Source: an uncultured Oscillospiraceae bacterium
GTDB taxonomy: Bacteria; Bacillota; Clostridia; Oscillospirales; Oscillospiraceae
Length of the DNA stretch: 10,203 nucleotides
Direction: 5' to 3'
Assembly: GCA_934668285.1 (NCBI GenBank)
Contig: CAKUNB010000054.1
Coordinates: 1 to 10,203, forward strand
Shown: piece after piece, positions 1 to 7,195 of the stretch
Position numbering within the stretch: the stretch's first letter is position 1
Layout of the letters: the number at the start of each line of letters is the position of its first letter
Notes under the pieces: model-generated
Seen by the model: only the letters and a program-made list of their open reading frames with translations
Told to the model about the DNA's origin: nothing
Database searches by the model: none
Translations under genes and position numbers: made by a program

Positions 1-21
1 ATTATTATACCATAAATAATG

Positions 22-50
22 GAAAAAGCCCAGCATTGCTGAGCTTTTTC
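22..50 (+). terminator. Hairpin terminator, probably bidirectional
   Basis: An 8-bp stem GAAAAAGC/GCTTTTTC (22-29 with 43-50) is continued, after one C-A mismatch, by CAGC/GCTG closed on an ATT loop. The stem arms carry an A-run on the left and a T-run on the right, so the hairpin could stop transcripts from either side. It probably closes a plus-strand gene that lies off the left edge, backed up by the second hairpin just downstream. Confidence 0.65.
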
Positions 51-60
51 GACACGCTGA

Positions 61-85
61 GGAGACACCGTCGTGTCTCCTTTTT
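61..85 (+). terminator. Rho-independent terminator, plus strand
   Basis: A perfect 8-bp stem GGAGACAC (61-68) and GTGTCTCC (73-80) with a 4-nt loop is followed directly by TTTTT. This is a textbook intrinsic terminator on the plus strand. It sits 11 bp after the first hairpin, so the upstream off-window unit has two terminators in series. The next promoter starts about 28 bp later. Confidence 0.85.
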
Positions 86-112
86 GCATTACCGAGCGGC
101 AGAAAAGAAGAA

Positions 113-140
113 TTGACCGCCGCGGCGGCGGGGGTATAAT
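113..140 (+). promoter_or_regulatory. Sigma-A type promoter, plus strand
   Basis: TTGACC at 113-118 and a perfect TATAAT at 135-140 are separated by 16 bp. A start of transcription near 147 would give a leader of about 20 nt before the GGAGGG ribosome binding site (156-161) and the ATG at 166. The spacer is very GC-rich and holds a perfect 12-bp palindrome (117-128, CCGCCGCGGCGG), which could be a repressor site or just low-complexity GC sequence. The promoter now drives only a gene remnant and, beyond it, the antisense strand of the nucleotidyltransferase. Confidence 0.7.
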
Positions 141-165
141 AAGGAAAAAACCAGTGGAGGGAAAA

Positions 166-338
166 ATGGAAGAAATTCGGGTCGATCTGCGCACTGCGCC
201 GCACAGCGCCGACCGGCAGCGCTCGGCGCAGCCACCGTGGTCACAAAGGACGTGCCGGACTACGCCGGAGCCGTAGGCAACCCCGCCCGCGTCATAAAAA
301 TGCTGGATAAGGAACGATTCGAACAGAGCGAGGCGTGA
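166..338 (+). pseudogene. Remnant of a hexapeptide-repeat acetyltransferase (start and C-terminus only)
   Basis: An ATG at 166 follows a GGAGGG ribosome binding site by 4 nt and a good promoter, but its frame (MEEIRVDLRTAP...) stops at 276 without resembling any family I know. In another frame, from about 222 to the TGA at 336-338, the translation contains GAATVVTKDVPDYA, then GNPARVIKML. That is the classic C-terminal coil and tail of left-handed beta-helix (LbetaH, hexapeptide repeat) O-acetyltransferases. The usual VVAGNPA reads GAVGNPA here. Such proteins are normally about 180-220 residues, so most of the body, including the catalytic His, is missing. The likeliest history is an internal deletion plus frame loss that left promoter, start and tail. 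A short novel protein from the ATG cannot be excluded. The family call for the tail is fairly safe; the exact substrate is not recoverable. Confidence 0.6.
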
Positions 339-341
339 AGC

Positions 342-1095
342 TTATGCTATTGCGGACAGAAACAGCGCGTTCAGCTCGGCCCAGCTGCTGGCTTTTTCTT
401 CGGGCAGGGAGGGGATGGCTTCTTTTATTGCGCTGAGCTGCTGCTCTAAGAAGTCGTTGATCGTATCAACTCTCGGAATTTCCTTTCTTTCGGGCGCTTC
501 CGTTTTCAGCTGAAGCAGGCGGCGCACCTCGTTCGAGAGCACCGAGGGCAGCTCGGCCTCGGCGAGGGTTTGAAATTTCATAGGGGGCGGCGCGTGCCGG
601 TTCAGAACCCAGCGGCAGGCCAGCACCGGCCGCAGCACATAAAAATATTTTTTCGCATTGACGGTATCTCCTGTCAGAAACTCGCGGTAGTTCCGCTCGG
701 CCATGCTCAGATAATGGTACAGAATCTTCTTCTGCGAGAAGCAGGTCATCATAACCTCCCGAAGCCGGTCGGCAAACGGGGTTTCCATGTACACAATCGG
801 GGAGGCCAACCACTCAAACAGCGTGGGGTTCGGACCGGTAGAGCAGGCGAAGCGTCTTTTGCAGATCCCAGCCGTTGATGTCGAAGACCTCGTCGATCGG
901 AAGCTCGATCACATCGCGCATGTCCTCCAGTCGCAGATAGTCGTCCCTTGCCCGCACATAGAGAAAGCGAACGTCATAGTCGCTGTCCGGCGAGGCAATG
1001 CCCCAAGCCCGACTCCCCGACTCGACCGCGAGCAGAATTCTGACATTGTGCTCCCTTTCAATCGCCCGCAGCTTCTGCACGATCTGTTCCTTCAT
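342..1095 (-). pseudogene. RlaP/YcgL-like nucleotidyltransferase, frameshifted
   Basis: The ATG at 1093-1095 has GGAGG (1105-1109) 9 nt upstream. The first 88 codons give a DNA-polymerase-beta-type nucleotidyltransferase domain: GSRAWG (Gly27-Ser28), the acidic pair DYD (Asp39, Asp41), then the block IDEVFDINGWDLQKTLRLL seen in the RlaP family (PF10127, Bacillus YcgL relatives). This frame then ends EPHAV-stop. Skipping one base near 831 joins Ser88 to NPTLFEWLASPIVYMETPF and on to the TAA at 342-344, giving a continuous protein of 250 residues, about normal for the family. The frame is therefore broken by a single extra base. The ribosome binding site is intact and both halves are well conserved, so the lesion is recent or is a sequence error. 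Relatives are tied to RNA repair only by inference in the literature; the substrate is unknown. The gene converges on the acetyltransferase remnant with 3 bp between stops. Confidence 0.85.
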
Positions 1096-1139
1096 TCGAG
1101 CTTACCTCCGTCGCCGCCTCAAAGTGCGGTATTAGCTTT

Positions 1140-1168
1140 ACGATACTACAAAACAGCTGCTCGCTCAA
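1140..1168 (-). promoter_or_regulatory. Possible weak promoter for the nucleotidyltransferase
   Basis: On the minus strand TTGAGC (1163-1168) and TATCGT (1140-1145) are 17 bp apart, each matching 4 of 6 consensus bases. The position fits a leader of about 40 nt before the nucleotidyltransferase start at 1095. The match is weak, and it overlaps the hairpin suggested as the end of the upstream operon. Confidence 0.25.
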
Positions 1169-1187
1169 CTGTGGGGAGCGGTTTTTG
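1150..1187. terminator. Possible hairpin terminator after the transglutaminase-like gene
   Basis: CGCTC (1162-1166) and GAGCG (1176-1180) form a 5-bp stem. It is flanked by AAAAC on the left (1150-1154) and GTTTTTG on the right (1181-1187), so it has the shape of a weak bidirectional terminator. It lies about 55 bp past the end of the four-gene minus-strand operon, where a terminator is expected. Read leftward, the T-run comes 7 nt after the stem, which is not ideal. I see no stronger candidate between 1096 and 1240. Confidence 0.3.
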
Positions 1188-1240
1188 TAAAAAATTTTCC
1201 GCAAAATGCCGGATGGGGCGGGGGATTACTTGCGCGGCGT

Positions 1241-3766
1241 TTATTCTGTTTCCGACGGGAGGAAGGCCAGCGCAGTGGCGACGCTGCCGACGCGGTAGCC
1301 GGCGGAGGCGTGGACGATGTGGCGCGGGCGGTCGCAGAGCACCAGCAGCGGTAGGCTGTCCGGCGCAACGTAGGCGCTTCGCGCAGCTGGCTCGGCGGAG
1401 TCGGCGGTCAGCCAGACCTCGGCCTCGGGAAAGGCCGCAAGCACGGCGCGGAGCTTTTCGTTTTGCAGCGCCTGCCGCGCGGGCAGGAGGACGACCATGC
1501 GCAGGCCGCGCATGCGGCTGCGGCTGGCCAGCAGCTCGTTCAGAAGGTGCTCCGTCGGCTCGCTGCCCGCGTCCGGCCACAGCAAAAGCGACGGCCCCTG
1601 CGTCAGTGCGGCGGCGGAGGCCTCCCGTCCGTCCGGTGCCTCCGCCTGAAAGTCGGCCAGCGTGAAATCCACGGCCAGCTCCGAAAACGCGACCGGCTGC
1701 TTTTGCAGGCGGACGCTTTCCGTCTGCCCTGCGTTGAGGCAAAGCTCGAGGTACAGTGTGTGCAGATCGCCGCTCGGCAGGCGGTTGTCGGTCAGAATGC
1801 GGTAGCGGCCGGGGCAGAGCGGGACGGTCATGCAGCCGTCTTGCCACGAAAGGCCGGACAGCGCCAACGGCTGCCAGCCGTCCGCGGTCAGCGCGGACAG
1901 CCCGAAGTCCGCCTCCGGCTCCCACACCTCGCCGGACGGCGCTTGCAGACGCAGCGCCGCCGAGGCCGTCTGCCCTACCTCCGGCGAGAGAAAGCACCCG
2001 TCGGCGAAATACTCCGCCGCGCCGCTGTGCGGGTCAAGCCGCGCCGCGATGTCCAGCGTCCGGCAGAGCGCAACAAACAGCAGCCGCTGCGACCGCAGGT
2101 CCGCGCAGCGCAGATGCAGCGCTCCGGCGGGCAGGGTGACAAGCTGGCGATATTCCGCCTCCGGCGCCTGCCGGATATTCTCCTGAATCCAGTCCCAGAG
2201 TTCCGGCGGGTGCTGCCGGAAGCACTGCTTCTGTTCTTCTGAAAAGTAATTTAACAGCTCTGCACGGCAGCGGGCCAGCGGCTCTGTGCCGATGCGGGGG
2301 CATAAAATGTAACGCGTTGTAAATTCGTTCTGCGGCGGGCCGTCCGGCGCGGTTGCCAGCGCCTCGCGCAGCACCTCCGGCCGGACGTCGCGCAGATCCT
2401 TCTCCGAAAGCGTCCGCAAAAGCGCGAGCTTCTGCGTCGGAGCAAACGAAGGCTCCGCCAGAAAGTCCGCCAGCGCCTCAAAATTCCCGCAGGCCGCGTG
2501 CAAAAGCGATTCTATTTCCGCGCCGTAACCAAACTGCGCACGCAGTTGCTGCACTCGGGTCGCATCGTAGGCCGCCTCCGTCCGGAGGCGGCGTTTTTCG
2601 TTTGCCGCTGCCAGCGCCTGCGCAACGCGTTGCTTTTCTGCGGGGTCAGGCGGGGCTTGTGCGGGCAGCTGCTCCTTCGGCGCGTGGAGCGTGAGCGCCG
2701 TCCAAGCGCCGGACGGGGTTTGAGGTGCTGCAAGCGTCAGCTCCAACGTCTGCTGTGCAGCCGGGCAGAGCGCCTCGCAGCGCAGCGCGTTTTTCTGCGC
2801 CTGCACGATCAAATCGCCATAGCCGCAGACGAGCTGCGCTGCGCCGCTGGCGTCCGTCAGCACCTCCGCCGCAGGGAAAATCTGCGACGCGTTACCAATG
2901 CCGAACGTCACGACGGCACCGGCGGCGGGCCGCCCGTCCGGCTCGTGCACGCGCACCGTCAGCGTCCGCACGGGCGCATAGCGTGCCGTCTGGTTCAGAA
3001 ACGTCACCGCGCCGTCCGTCGAGATGACTGCGTCGTCCGGCGCAGGCCGCCCGAAGCAGCGGCTGTGCACCAGCAGGGCGCGGCTGGCCGCGCCGGTGAA
3101 CCAGCCGCGGTCCAGCACCGGCTCCGGCTCGCACGCGCCGAGATAGTGCCACGCACCGTTACAGAATGCCTCGACCCACGCGTGATTGTCGTCGCAGTGC
3201 GCCCAGCGGGGCGTGTAGACCTGCCGCGCCGGAATGCCGGCGGCCCGCAGCGCGTTGACCGCGAAGGTCGATTCTTCGCCGCAGCGGCCAAAGCCGGAGC
3301 GCCACGCGCCCAGCGCACTGATCGTCCGCTCGTCGGTCGCACGGTAGCAGACCTGCTCTGCGTTCCACTCGTTAACTGCTAAAATTGCCTTTTCCGTGGG
3401 AAGACCCTGAATTTTTCCCGCCAATTGTGCATACATCCTGCCGCGGCAGTCGCTCAGCTCCTCCTCGTTGACGCGCGGGTGGAGCACGTAATTGAGAAAC
3501 AGCTGCTCCGGCAGCGCCCGAACGGACGGCAGCCGCTTCCGCAGGAACAGCGCATGCTCCGCGCAGGACTGAAAGAGTGAAAAATCATAATTCGCCCAGT
3601 CGCTGAGGGGGCTGGCGGCATAGCACCAGCGCGTTAAAAGCGCTGCGTCGGGCGCGAGCACGGAAAATTTTTCTTCCAGAGCTGCCCGTAACTCGTCGCA
3701 GACTGCCGTGTAACGGGCATCCAGCCGCGCCTGCATCCAGCGCAGCTCGGCCTCAGAAAGCCTCAT
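1241..3766 (-). CDS. Transglutaminase-like protein with duplicated core and thioredoxin-like C-terminus
   Basis: The product has 841 residues and no signal peptide or membrane segment. An N-terminal helical part (1-85) leads into a transglutaminase/papain-like core (about 90-225). The likely nucleophile is Cys162 (GRCGEES) and the likely His is His195 (DDNHAWVEAF). The third acidic residue is not clear: ACEPEPVLD offers Glu213 or Asp219. A beta-sandwich resembling a carboxypeptidase regulatory domain follows (about 267-346), then a charged helical linker. A second, degenerate copy of the core (about 480-595) begins with the same TRYILCPRI/LNYVLHPRV pattern but has no Cys at the catalytic position. 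A second beta-sandwich (600-690) follows, and a thioredoxin/AhpC-like domain without CXXC (about 705-838) ends the protein. Relatives are usually annotated simply as transglutaminase-domain proteins of 800-900 residues; most such bacterial proteins are thought to be proteases or amidases rather than cross-linkers. The start has AGGAG (3774-3778) 7 nt upstream and overlaps the cutC stop as ATGA. It is the last gene of the operon. Confidence 0.85.
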   Translation of the reverse strand: MRLSEAELRWMQARLDARYTAVCDELRAALEEKFSVLAPDAALLTRWCYAASPLSDWANYDFSLFQSCAEHALFLRKRLPSVRALPEQLFLNYVLHPRVNEEELSDCRGRMYAQLAGKIQGLPTEKAILAVNEWNAEQVCYRATDERTISALGAWRSGFGRCGEESTFAVNALRAAGIPARQVYTPRWAHCDDNHAWVEAFCNGAWHYLGACEPEPVLDRGWFTGAASRALLVHSRCFGRPAPDDAVISTDGAVTFLNQTARYAPVRTLTVRVHEPDGRPAAGAVVTFGIGNASQIFPAAEVLTDASGAAQLVCGYGDLIVQAQKNALRCEALCPAAQQTLELTLAAPQTPSGAWTALTLHAPKEQLPAQAPPDPAEKQRVAQALAAANEKRRLRTEAAYDATRVQQLRAQFGYGAEIESLLHAACGNFEALADFLAEPSFAPTQKLALLRTLSEKDLRDVRPEVLREALATAPDGPPQNEFTTRYILCPRIGTEPLARCRAELLNYFSEEQKQCFRQHPPELWDWIQENIRQAPEAEYRQLVTLPAGALHLRCADLRSQRLLFVALCRTLDIAARLDPHSGAAEYFADGCFLSPEVGQTASAALRLQAPSGEVWEPEADFGLSALTADGWQPLALSGLSWQDGCMTVPLCPGRYRILTDNRLPSGDLHTLYLELCLNAGQTESVRLQKQPVAFSELAVDFTLADFQAEAPDGREASAAALTQGPSLLLWPDAGSEPTEHLLNELLASRSRMRGLRMVVLLPARQALQNEKLRAVLAAFPEAEVWLTADSAEPAARSAYVAPDSLPLLVLCDRPRHIVHASAGYRVGSVATALAFLPSETE

Positions 3767-4527
3767 GCGTCCGCTCCTGCGAGGCCGTGGACGAGTTCGG
3801 CGCAGGCGCGGAATTCGTCCTCGTCGGTTTGCCAGATCTCGTATTCGGACAACGACGGCAGGCCCATCGCCACGGTTTGCTTGCGGTAGCGCATGCCGCT
3901 GTCGAGCACTCCCTTACGGCCGGTCGTGTGGAAGACGGTGATGCCCGCACGGTCGTGGATTTCCTGAATGTTCGATTTTTTCACGCCGCAGCCCGCCATA
4001 ATGTCGATGCGTCCGGCCGCTTGGGCGTGCAGCCGGCGCAGCAGCTCCGCGCCGGTCAGCGCGTCTCTCTGCTGGCCGGAGGTGAGGATGGTTTTGCAGC
4101 CGAGCTGAATCGCATCCTCCAAGGCCTGAAACGGGTCGCGCGTCATGTCGAACGCGCGGTGCAGCGTCACGTCCAGCCCACCAGCGCAGTCCATCATCCG
4201 GCGCATGCTTTCCGTATCCAGTTCGCCGTCCGGCGTCAACGCGCCGATCACGACGCCGTTTGCGCCGAGGTCGCGGAATGTCCGGATCTCCTCACACATC
4301 TGCTCTAATTCCTCTTTACTGTACAGAAAATCGCCGAAGCGCGGGCGAATCAGAACGTTGGCCTTCACCGGAATATCGCGCTGCACCTGCCGGAACAGGG
4401 CCGGAGACGGCGTCGTCCCGCCGATGACAAGGTGCGCGCACAGCTCCAAGCGATCCGCGCCGCCGCGCCACGCCGCCCTTGCGGAGGCGTAAGAGTCCAC
4501 ACAGGCTTCAATCAGGGGCGTTGTCAT
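3763..4527 (-). CDS. cutC: CutC family protein
   Basis: The 254-residue product matches the CutC family (PF03932, TIM barrel, usually about 245 residues) along its whole length. Visible family blocks are IEACVDS (6-12, Glu7), GGADRLELCA (22-31, Glu28), GGTTPS (36-41), the RPRFGDFLYS loop (61-70), GVVIGALTPDG (91-101), LHRAFD (122-127), ILTSG (147-151) and IMAGCGV (176-182), where the last block usually reads GGGV. The family was named for copper tolerance in Escherichia coli, but that role is disputed and the barrel looks like a sugar- or small-molecule enzyme. Its place between an aminopeptidase and a transglutaminase-like gene, behind a fucosidase, also points to catabolism rather than copper. 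The start has GGAGG (4535-4539) 7 nt upstream and overlaps the aminopeptidase stop as ATGA; the end overlaps the next start the same way. Family assignment is firm and function is open. Confidence 0.93.
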   Translation of the reverse strand: MTTPLIEACVDSYASARAAWRGGADRLELCAHLVIGGTTPSPALFRQVQRDIPVKANVLIRPRFGDFLYSKEELEQMCEEIRTFRDLGANGVVIGALTPDGELDTESMRRMMDCAGGLDVTLHRAFDMTRDPFQALEDAIQLGCKTILTSGQQRDALTGAELLRRLHAQAAGRIDIMAGCGVKKSNIQEIHDRAGITVFHTTGRKGVLDSGMRYRKQTVAMGLPSLSEYEIWQTDEDEFRACAELVHGLAGADA

Positions 4528-5867
4528 GTCGTTTCCTCCTTTGCTTCAAATAGCACCTGCGCCAGATGGTAGAGCGTGCTCACGGCGGTACCGGTCGCGC
4601 CGGGCACCTGATGCTGCCAGACGATGCCGGTGTTGTCCGCCGTTCCTGCAATGTCAAGATGCAGCCAAGGCCGCTCCGCCGTGAATTTTTTCAAAAACAG
4701 GCCCGCCGTAATCGCGCCGCAGCCGTCCTTGCTGGTGTTGCGGACGTCGGCGTAGTCGCTTTCGATGAGCGTCTCGTATTCCGGATCGTCCGGCATCCGC
4801 CAGAATTTCTCGCCGGAGCGCGCCGCCGCGCACGTCAGGCTGGCGTAAAAATCGTCGTCGCTGGCCATCACGCCGGTCGTCACGTAGCCGAGCATTGCCC
4901 AGATCGCGCCGGTCAGCGTCGCAATGTCCGTCAGATGGGTGCAGCCTTCCTTTTCCGCGCCCCACGCGAGAGCGTCGGCCAGAATCAGCCGCCCCTCGGC
5001 GTCGGCGTTCAGGATTTCGACGGTCTTGCCGGAAAAGGCGGTGATCACGTCGCCGGGCAGCATGCTGGCGTTCGAGATGCGGTTTTCGCAGATCGGCACG
5101 ATCGCCGTCACATTGACGGCCGCGCCGTTTGCCGCCAGTGCGCGCACTGCCGCGGCTGCCGCCGCGCCGCCGGCCATGTCGCCCTTGATTCCGGCCATGG
5201 ACGCGGCGGATTTCAGGCTGTAGCCGCCCGAATCGACCGTTACGCCCTTGCCGACGAGGCCGAGTCGCCGGTCGCTCTCCGGCGCGCCGGTGTAGCGCAG
5301 GACGGCCAGCATGGGCGCGTGGGCGCTGCTGTCGCCGACGGTCAGGAGCGCGCGCAGACCCAGCCGCTCCAGCGCCTGCCGGTCATAAAGCTCCGCCTCG
5401 ACCGGCAGCCCCTGCGCCATTTCCGCCAGCCGCCGCGCAAAGACCTCTGGCGGGAGCAGATTGGACGGGCAGTTGACCAGATTGCGCGTCTCCATGATCG
5501 AGCGTGCAAGCTCCCAAGCCTGCTTCAGCTTCTGCGCATCCGCGCCGGGGAAGGAGCAGGCCAGCTCCGGCTCCCAGCGGCCGCTGAGAGCGAATTTCTT
5601 CTGATACGCGCCGCCGCAGACGCCCTCGACCGCCGCGAACAGGCCGTTGCGCCCCAGCTCCGCCGCGACGCTCGGGTCAAAGGCGCAGGCCGTGCAGTCC
5701 AGCTCCAGCGCCGTCTTGACCGCCTTGCCGTACAGCTCCTTGCAGGCCAGAATGTCCCTGCGCCCGCCGCGGCCCACCTGAATGGTATAACCGCCGTTGT
5801 CGTTGGTAAGATATCTTGTTTTCAAATATGTGTCGTCGGTAAAGACGACGTTTGCCTGTACTTCCAT
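4524..5867 (-). CDS. M17 leucyl aminopeptidase
   Basis: The 447-residue cytosolic metallopeptidase removes N-terminal residues from peptides and uses two metal ions. All M17 active-site residues are seen: Lys207 and Asp212 in GKGVTVDSGGYSLK, catalytic Lys219, Asp230 in KGDMAGGAA, and Asp289, Glu291 and Arg293 in NADAEGRL (the family signature is usually NTDAEGRL). The NLVNCPSNLLPP block (129-140) marks the start of the catalytic half. The N-terminal half is shorter than in Escherichia coli PepA, whose chain is about 500 residues, which is normal for many clostridial members. The ATG at 5865-5867 has AGAGG about 10 nt upstream and lies 18 bp after the fucosidase stop, so the two are co-transcribed. 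The 3' end overlaps cutC by 4 bp. It probably finishes peptides left after deglycosylation or serves general peptide turnover. Confidence 0.95.
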   Translation of the reverse strand: MEVQANVVFTDDTYLKTRYLTNDNGGYTIQVGRGGRRDILACKELYGKAVKTALELDCTACAFDPSVAAELGRNGLFAAVEGVCGGAYQKKFALSGRWEPELACSFPGADAQKLKQAWELARSIMETRNLVNCPSNLLPPEVFARRLAEMAQGLPVEAELYDRQALERLGLRALLTVGDSSAHAPMLAVLRYTGAPESDRRLGLVGKGVTVDSGGYSLKSAASMAGIKGDMAGGAAAAAAVRALAANGAAVNVTAIVPICENRISNASMLPGDVITAFSGKTVEILNADAEGRLILADALAWGAEKEGCTHLTDIATLTGAIWAMLGYVTTGVMASDDDFYASLTCAAARSGEKFWRMPDDPEYETLIESDYADVRNTSKDGCGAITAGLFLKKFTAERPWLHLDIAGTADNTGIVWQHQVPGATGTAVSTLYHLAQVLFEAKEETT

Positions 5868-5885
5868 ACGTCACAGACCTCTTTT

Positions 5886-7187
5886 CTATCGATATTCGAT
5901 TTCCAGCACGGTGTCAATCGCATCCGGCAGGGGATAGGTGTACTGCGGCACCGTGCCGAAGGAGACGAAGGCCAGATGCTCATACGCGCTCGTGACCCAG
6001 CTCTCGCCGCGCACCACCTCGCCGCCGTCGGCAAGGCGGCGCACCGCGCCGATCCGCTCCGGCGCGAGGCCGGTCAGCGGCAGCGGGCCGAGCGGCGCCT
6101 CGAGCACGTGCGCATAGAGCTTGTCCGCGCCCTTGGTATACCAGCCCCAGTCCGGCTTGGGCAGCTCCGCGCTGCCGCAGCCGTAGATGCTCTCACCGTT
6201 ACGCGCCATCCATGCGCCGATCTCGTCGAGCAGGCGGCAGCTCTGCGCGGGGAAGCGGCCCGTCGCGTCCGGCCCGACGTTCAGGATCATGTTGCCGCCC
6301 TTGCTGACGCACTCGACCAGCTTGCGGATCAGCATGGACGCTGGCTTGTAGTTCGTGTCGTAGGGTACGTAGCCCCAGTTGTTGTTCATCGTTGTGCAAA
6401 GCTCCCACGGCACGCGCTCGCCGCACACGTTGCGGATGCCCTCCGGCGGCAGGAGCTGCTCGGGGCTGACAAAATCGCCGCTGTAATACGCCGGATTTTC
6501 TGTGACGAGGCTGCCAAAGCTCTCACCGCTGGCCTCGAGCCGGTTGTCCACGATGACATCCGGCTGGTGGCGGCGCACCATCTGCATCAGCTCCGTGGCC
6601 CGCCACGCCTCGCCGCGCAGCTCGCCGTAGGCAAAGTCGAACCATAAAATATCAATCTTTCCGTAGTTTGTGACCAGCTCCTCGACTTGGCCGTGCAGGT
6701 AGCGAAGGTAGCGGTCGAAATCGATCTGCTCGTTTTCGTAGGCGGGATTGCCGCGCATCGGATGGTTGGGGTCGTTAAATTTCGGAAAATCCGGATGGTG
6801 CCAGTCGATCAGGGAGTAGTACAGCCCCACGCGCAGCCCCTCGGCACGCACCGCGTCCACAAACTCCCGCACCAGATCGCGCCCGCAGGGTGCGTTCGTG
6901 CTCTTGTAGTCCGTCAGCGCGGAATCGAACAGGCAGAAGCCGTCGTGATGCTTCGCCGTCAGCACGACGTACTGCATTCCGGCCCGCTTTGCCCGCCGCG
7001 CCCAATCGCGAGGGTCGTAGGCCTTCGCGGTGAACTCCCGCATGTAGCGCTCATACTGCTCTGCCGGCATCCGCGCCCCGCTCATGTACCATTCGCCGCG
7101 CCCGGGGATCGCGTAAAGCCCCCAGTGCAGGAACATCCCGAAGCGGGCCCTCTGAAACCACTGCACCCGCTGTTCTCTCTCCGTCAT
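5886..7187 (-). CDS. Alpha-L-fucosidase, glycoside hydrolase family 29
   Basis: The 433-residue enzyme hydrolyses alpha-L-fucose from oligosaccharides or glycoconjugates by the retaining GH29 mechanism. The diagnostic blocks are RFGMFLHWGLYAIPGRGEWY (15-34, His21), VVLTAKHHDGFCLFDS (74-89, His80-His81), GLYYSLIDWHHP (121-132) and IDILWFDF (178-185), where Asp184 is the expected nucleophile. GGNMILNVGPDATGRF (297-312) is the conserved end of the barrel. The acid/base residue is less conserved in GH29 and I do not assign it. There is no signal peptide, so it acts on imported sugars or glycopeptides in the cytoplasm. I chose the ATG at 7185-7187 because AAGGAG (7196-7201) lies 8 nt upstream. An in-frame extension to 7250 would run through the promoter and starts with an unrelated Arg-rich stretch. 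It is the first gene of the operon, 18 bp ahead of the aminopeptidase. Confidence 0.94.
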   Translation of the reverse strand: MTEREQRVQWFQRARFGMFLHWGLYAIPGRGEWYMSGARMPAEQYERYMREFTAKAYDPRDWARRAKRAGMQYVVLTAKHHDGFCLFDSALTDYKSTNAPCGRDLVREFVDAVRAEGLRVGLYYSLIDWHHPDFPKFNDPNHPMRGNPAYENEQIDFDRYLRYLHGQVEELVTNYGKIDILWFDFAYGELRGEAWRATELMQMVRRHQPDVIVDNRLEASGESFGSLVTENPAYYSGDFVSPEQLLPPEGIRNVCGERVPWELCTTMNNNWGYVPYDTNYKPASMLIRKLVECVSKGGNMILNVGPDATGRFPAQSCRLLDEIGAWMARNGESIYGCGSAELPKPDWGWYTKGADKLYAHVLEAPLGPLPLTGLAPERIGAVRRLADGGEVVRGESWVTSAYEHLAFVSFGTVPQYTYPLPDAIDTVLEIEYR

Positions 7188-7195
7188 AACCGCCG

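Noticed and set aside
4..9. TATAAT on the minus strand at the left edge
   Set aside because: No acceptable -35 box lies 16-18 bp upstream, and the gene it might serve is off the window.
828..834. Programmed frameshift in the nucleotidyltransferase
   Set aside because: There is no slippery heptamer, no stimulatory hairpin or internal ribosome binding site that I can see, and the family is normally encoded in one frame.
787..1665. A 292-codon plus-strand frame crossing the nucleotidyltransferase start and the end of the transglutaminase-like gene
   Set aside because: The translation is low-complexity Arg/Ala/Pro in its second half and antisense to conserved genes on both sides.
4566..6647. 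A 693-codon open frame on the plus strand opposite the aminopeptidase and fucosidase genes
   Set aside because: It is rich in Arg, Ala, His and Val with no family motif, has no good ribosome binding site, and covers two well-conserved genes on the other strand. Long antisense frames are expected in GC-rich DNA.
5886..7187. Secreted or lipoprotein form of the fucosidase
   Set aside because: The chain starts MTEREQRVQWFQRARFGMFL with the first conserved GH29 block at residue 15, leaving no room for a signal peptide.
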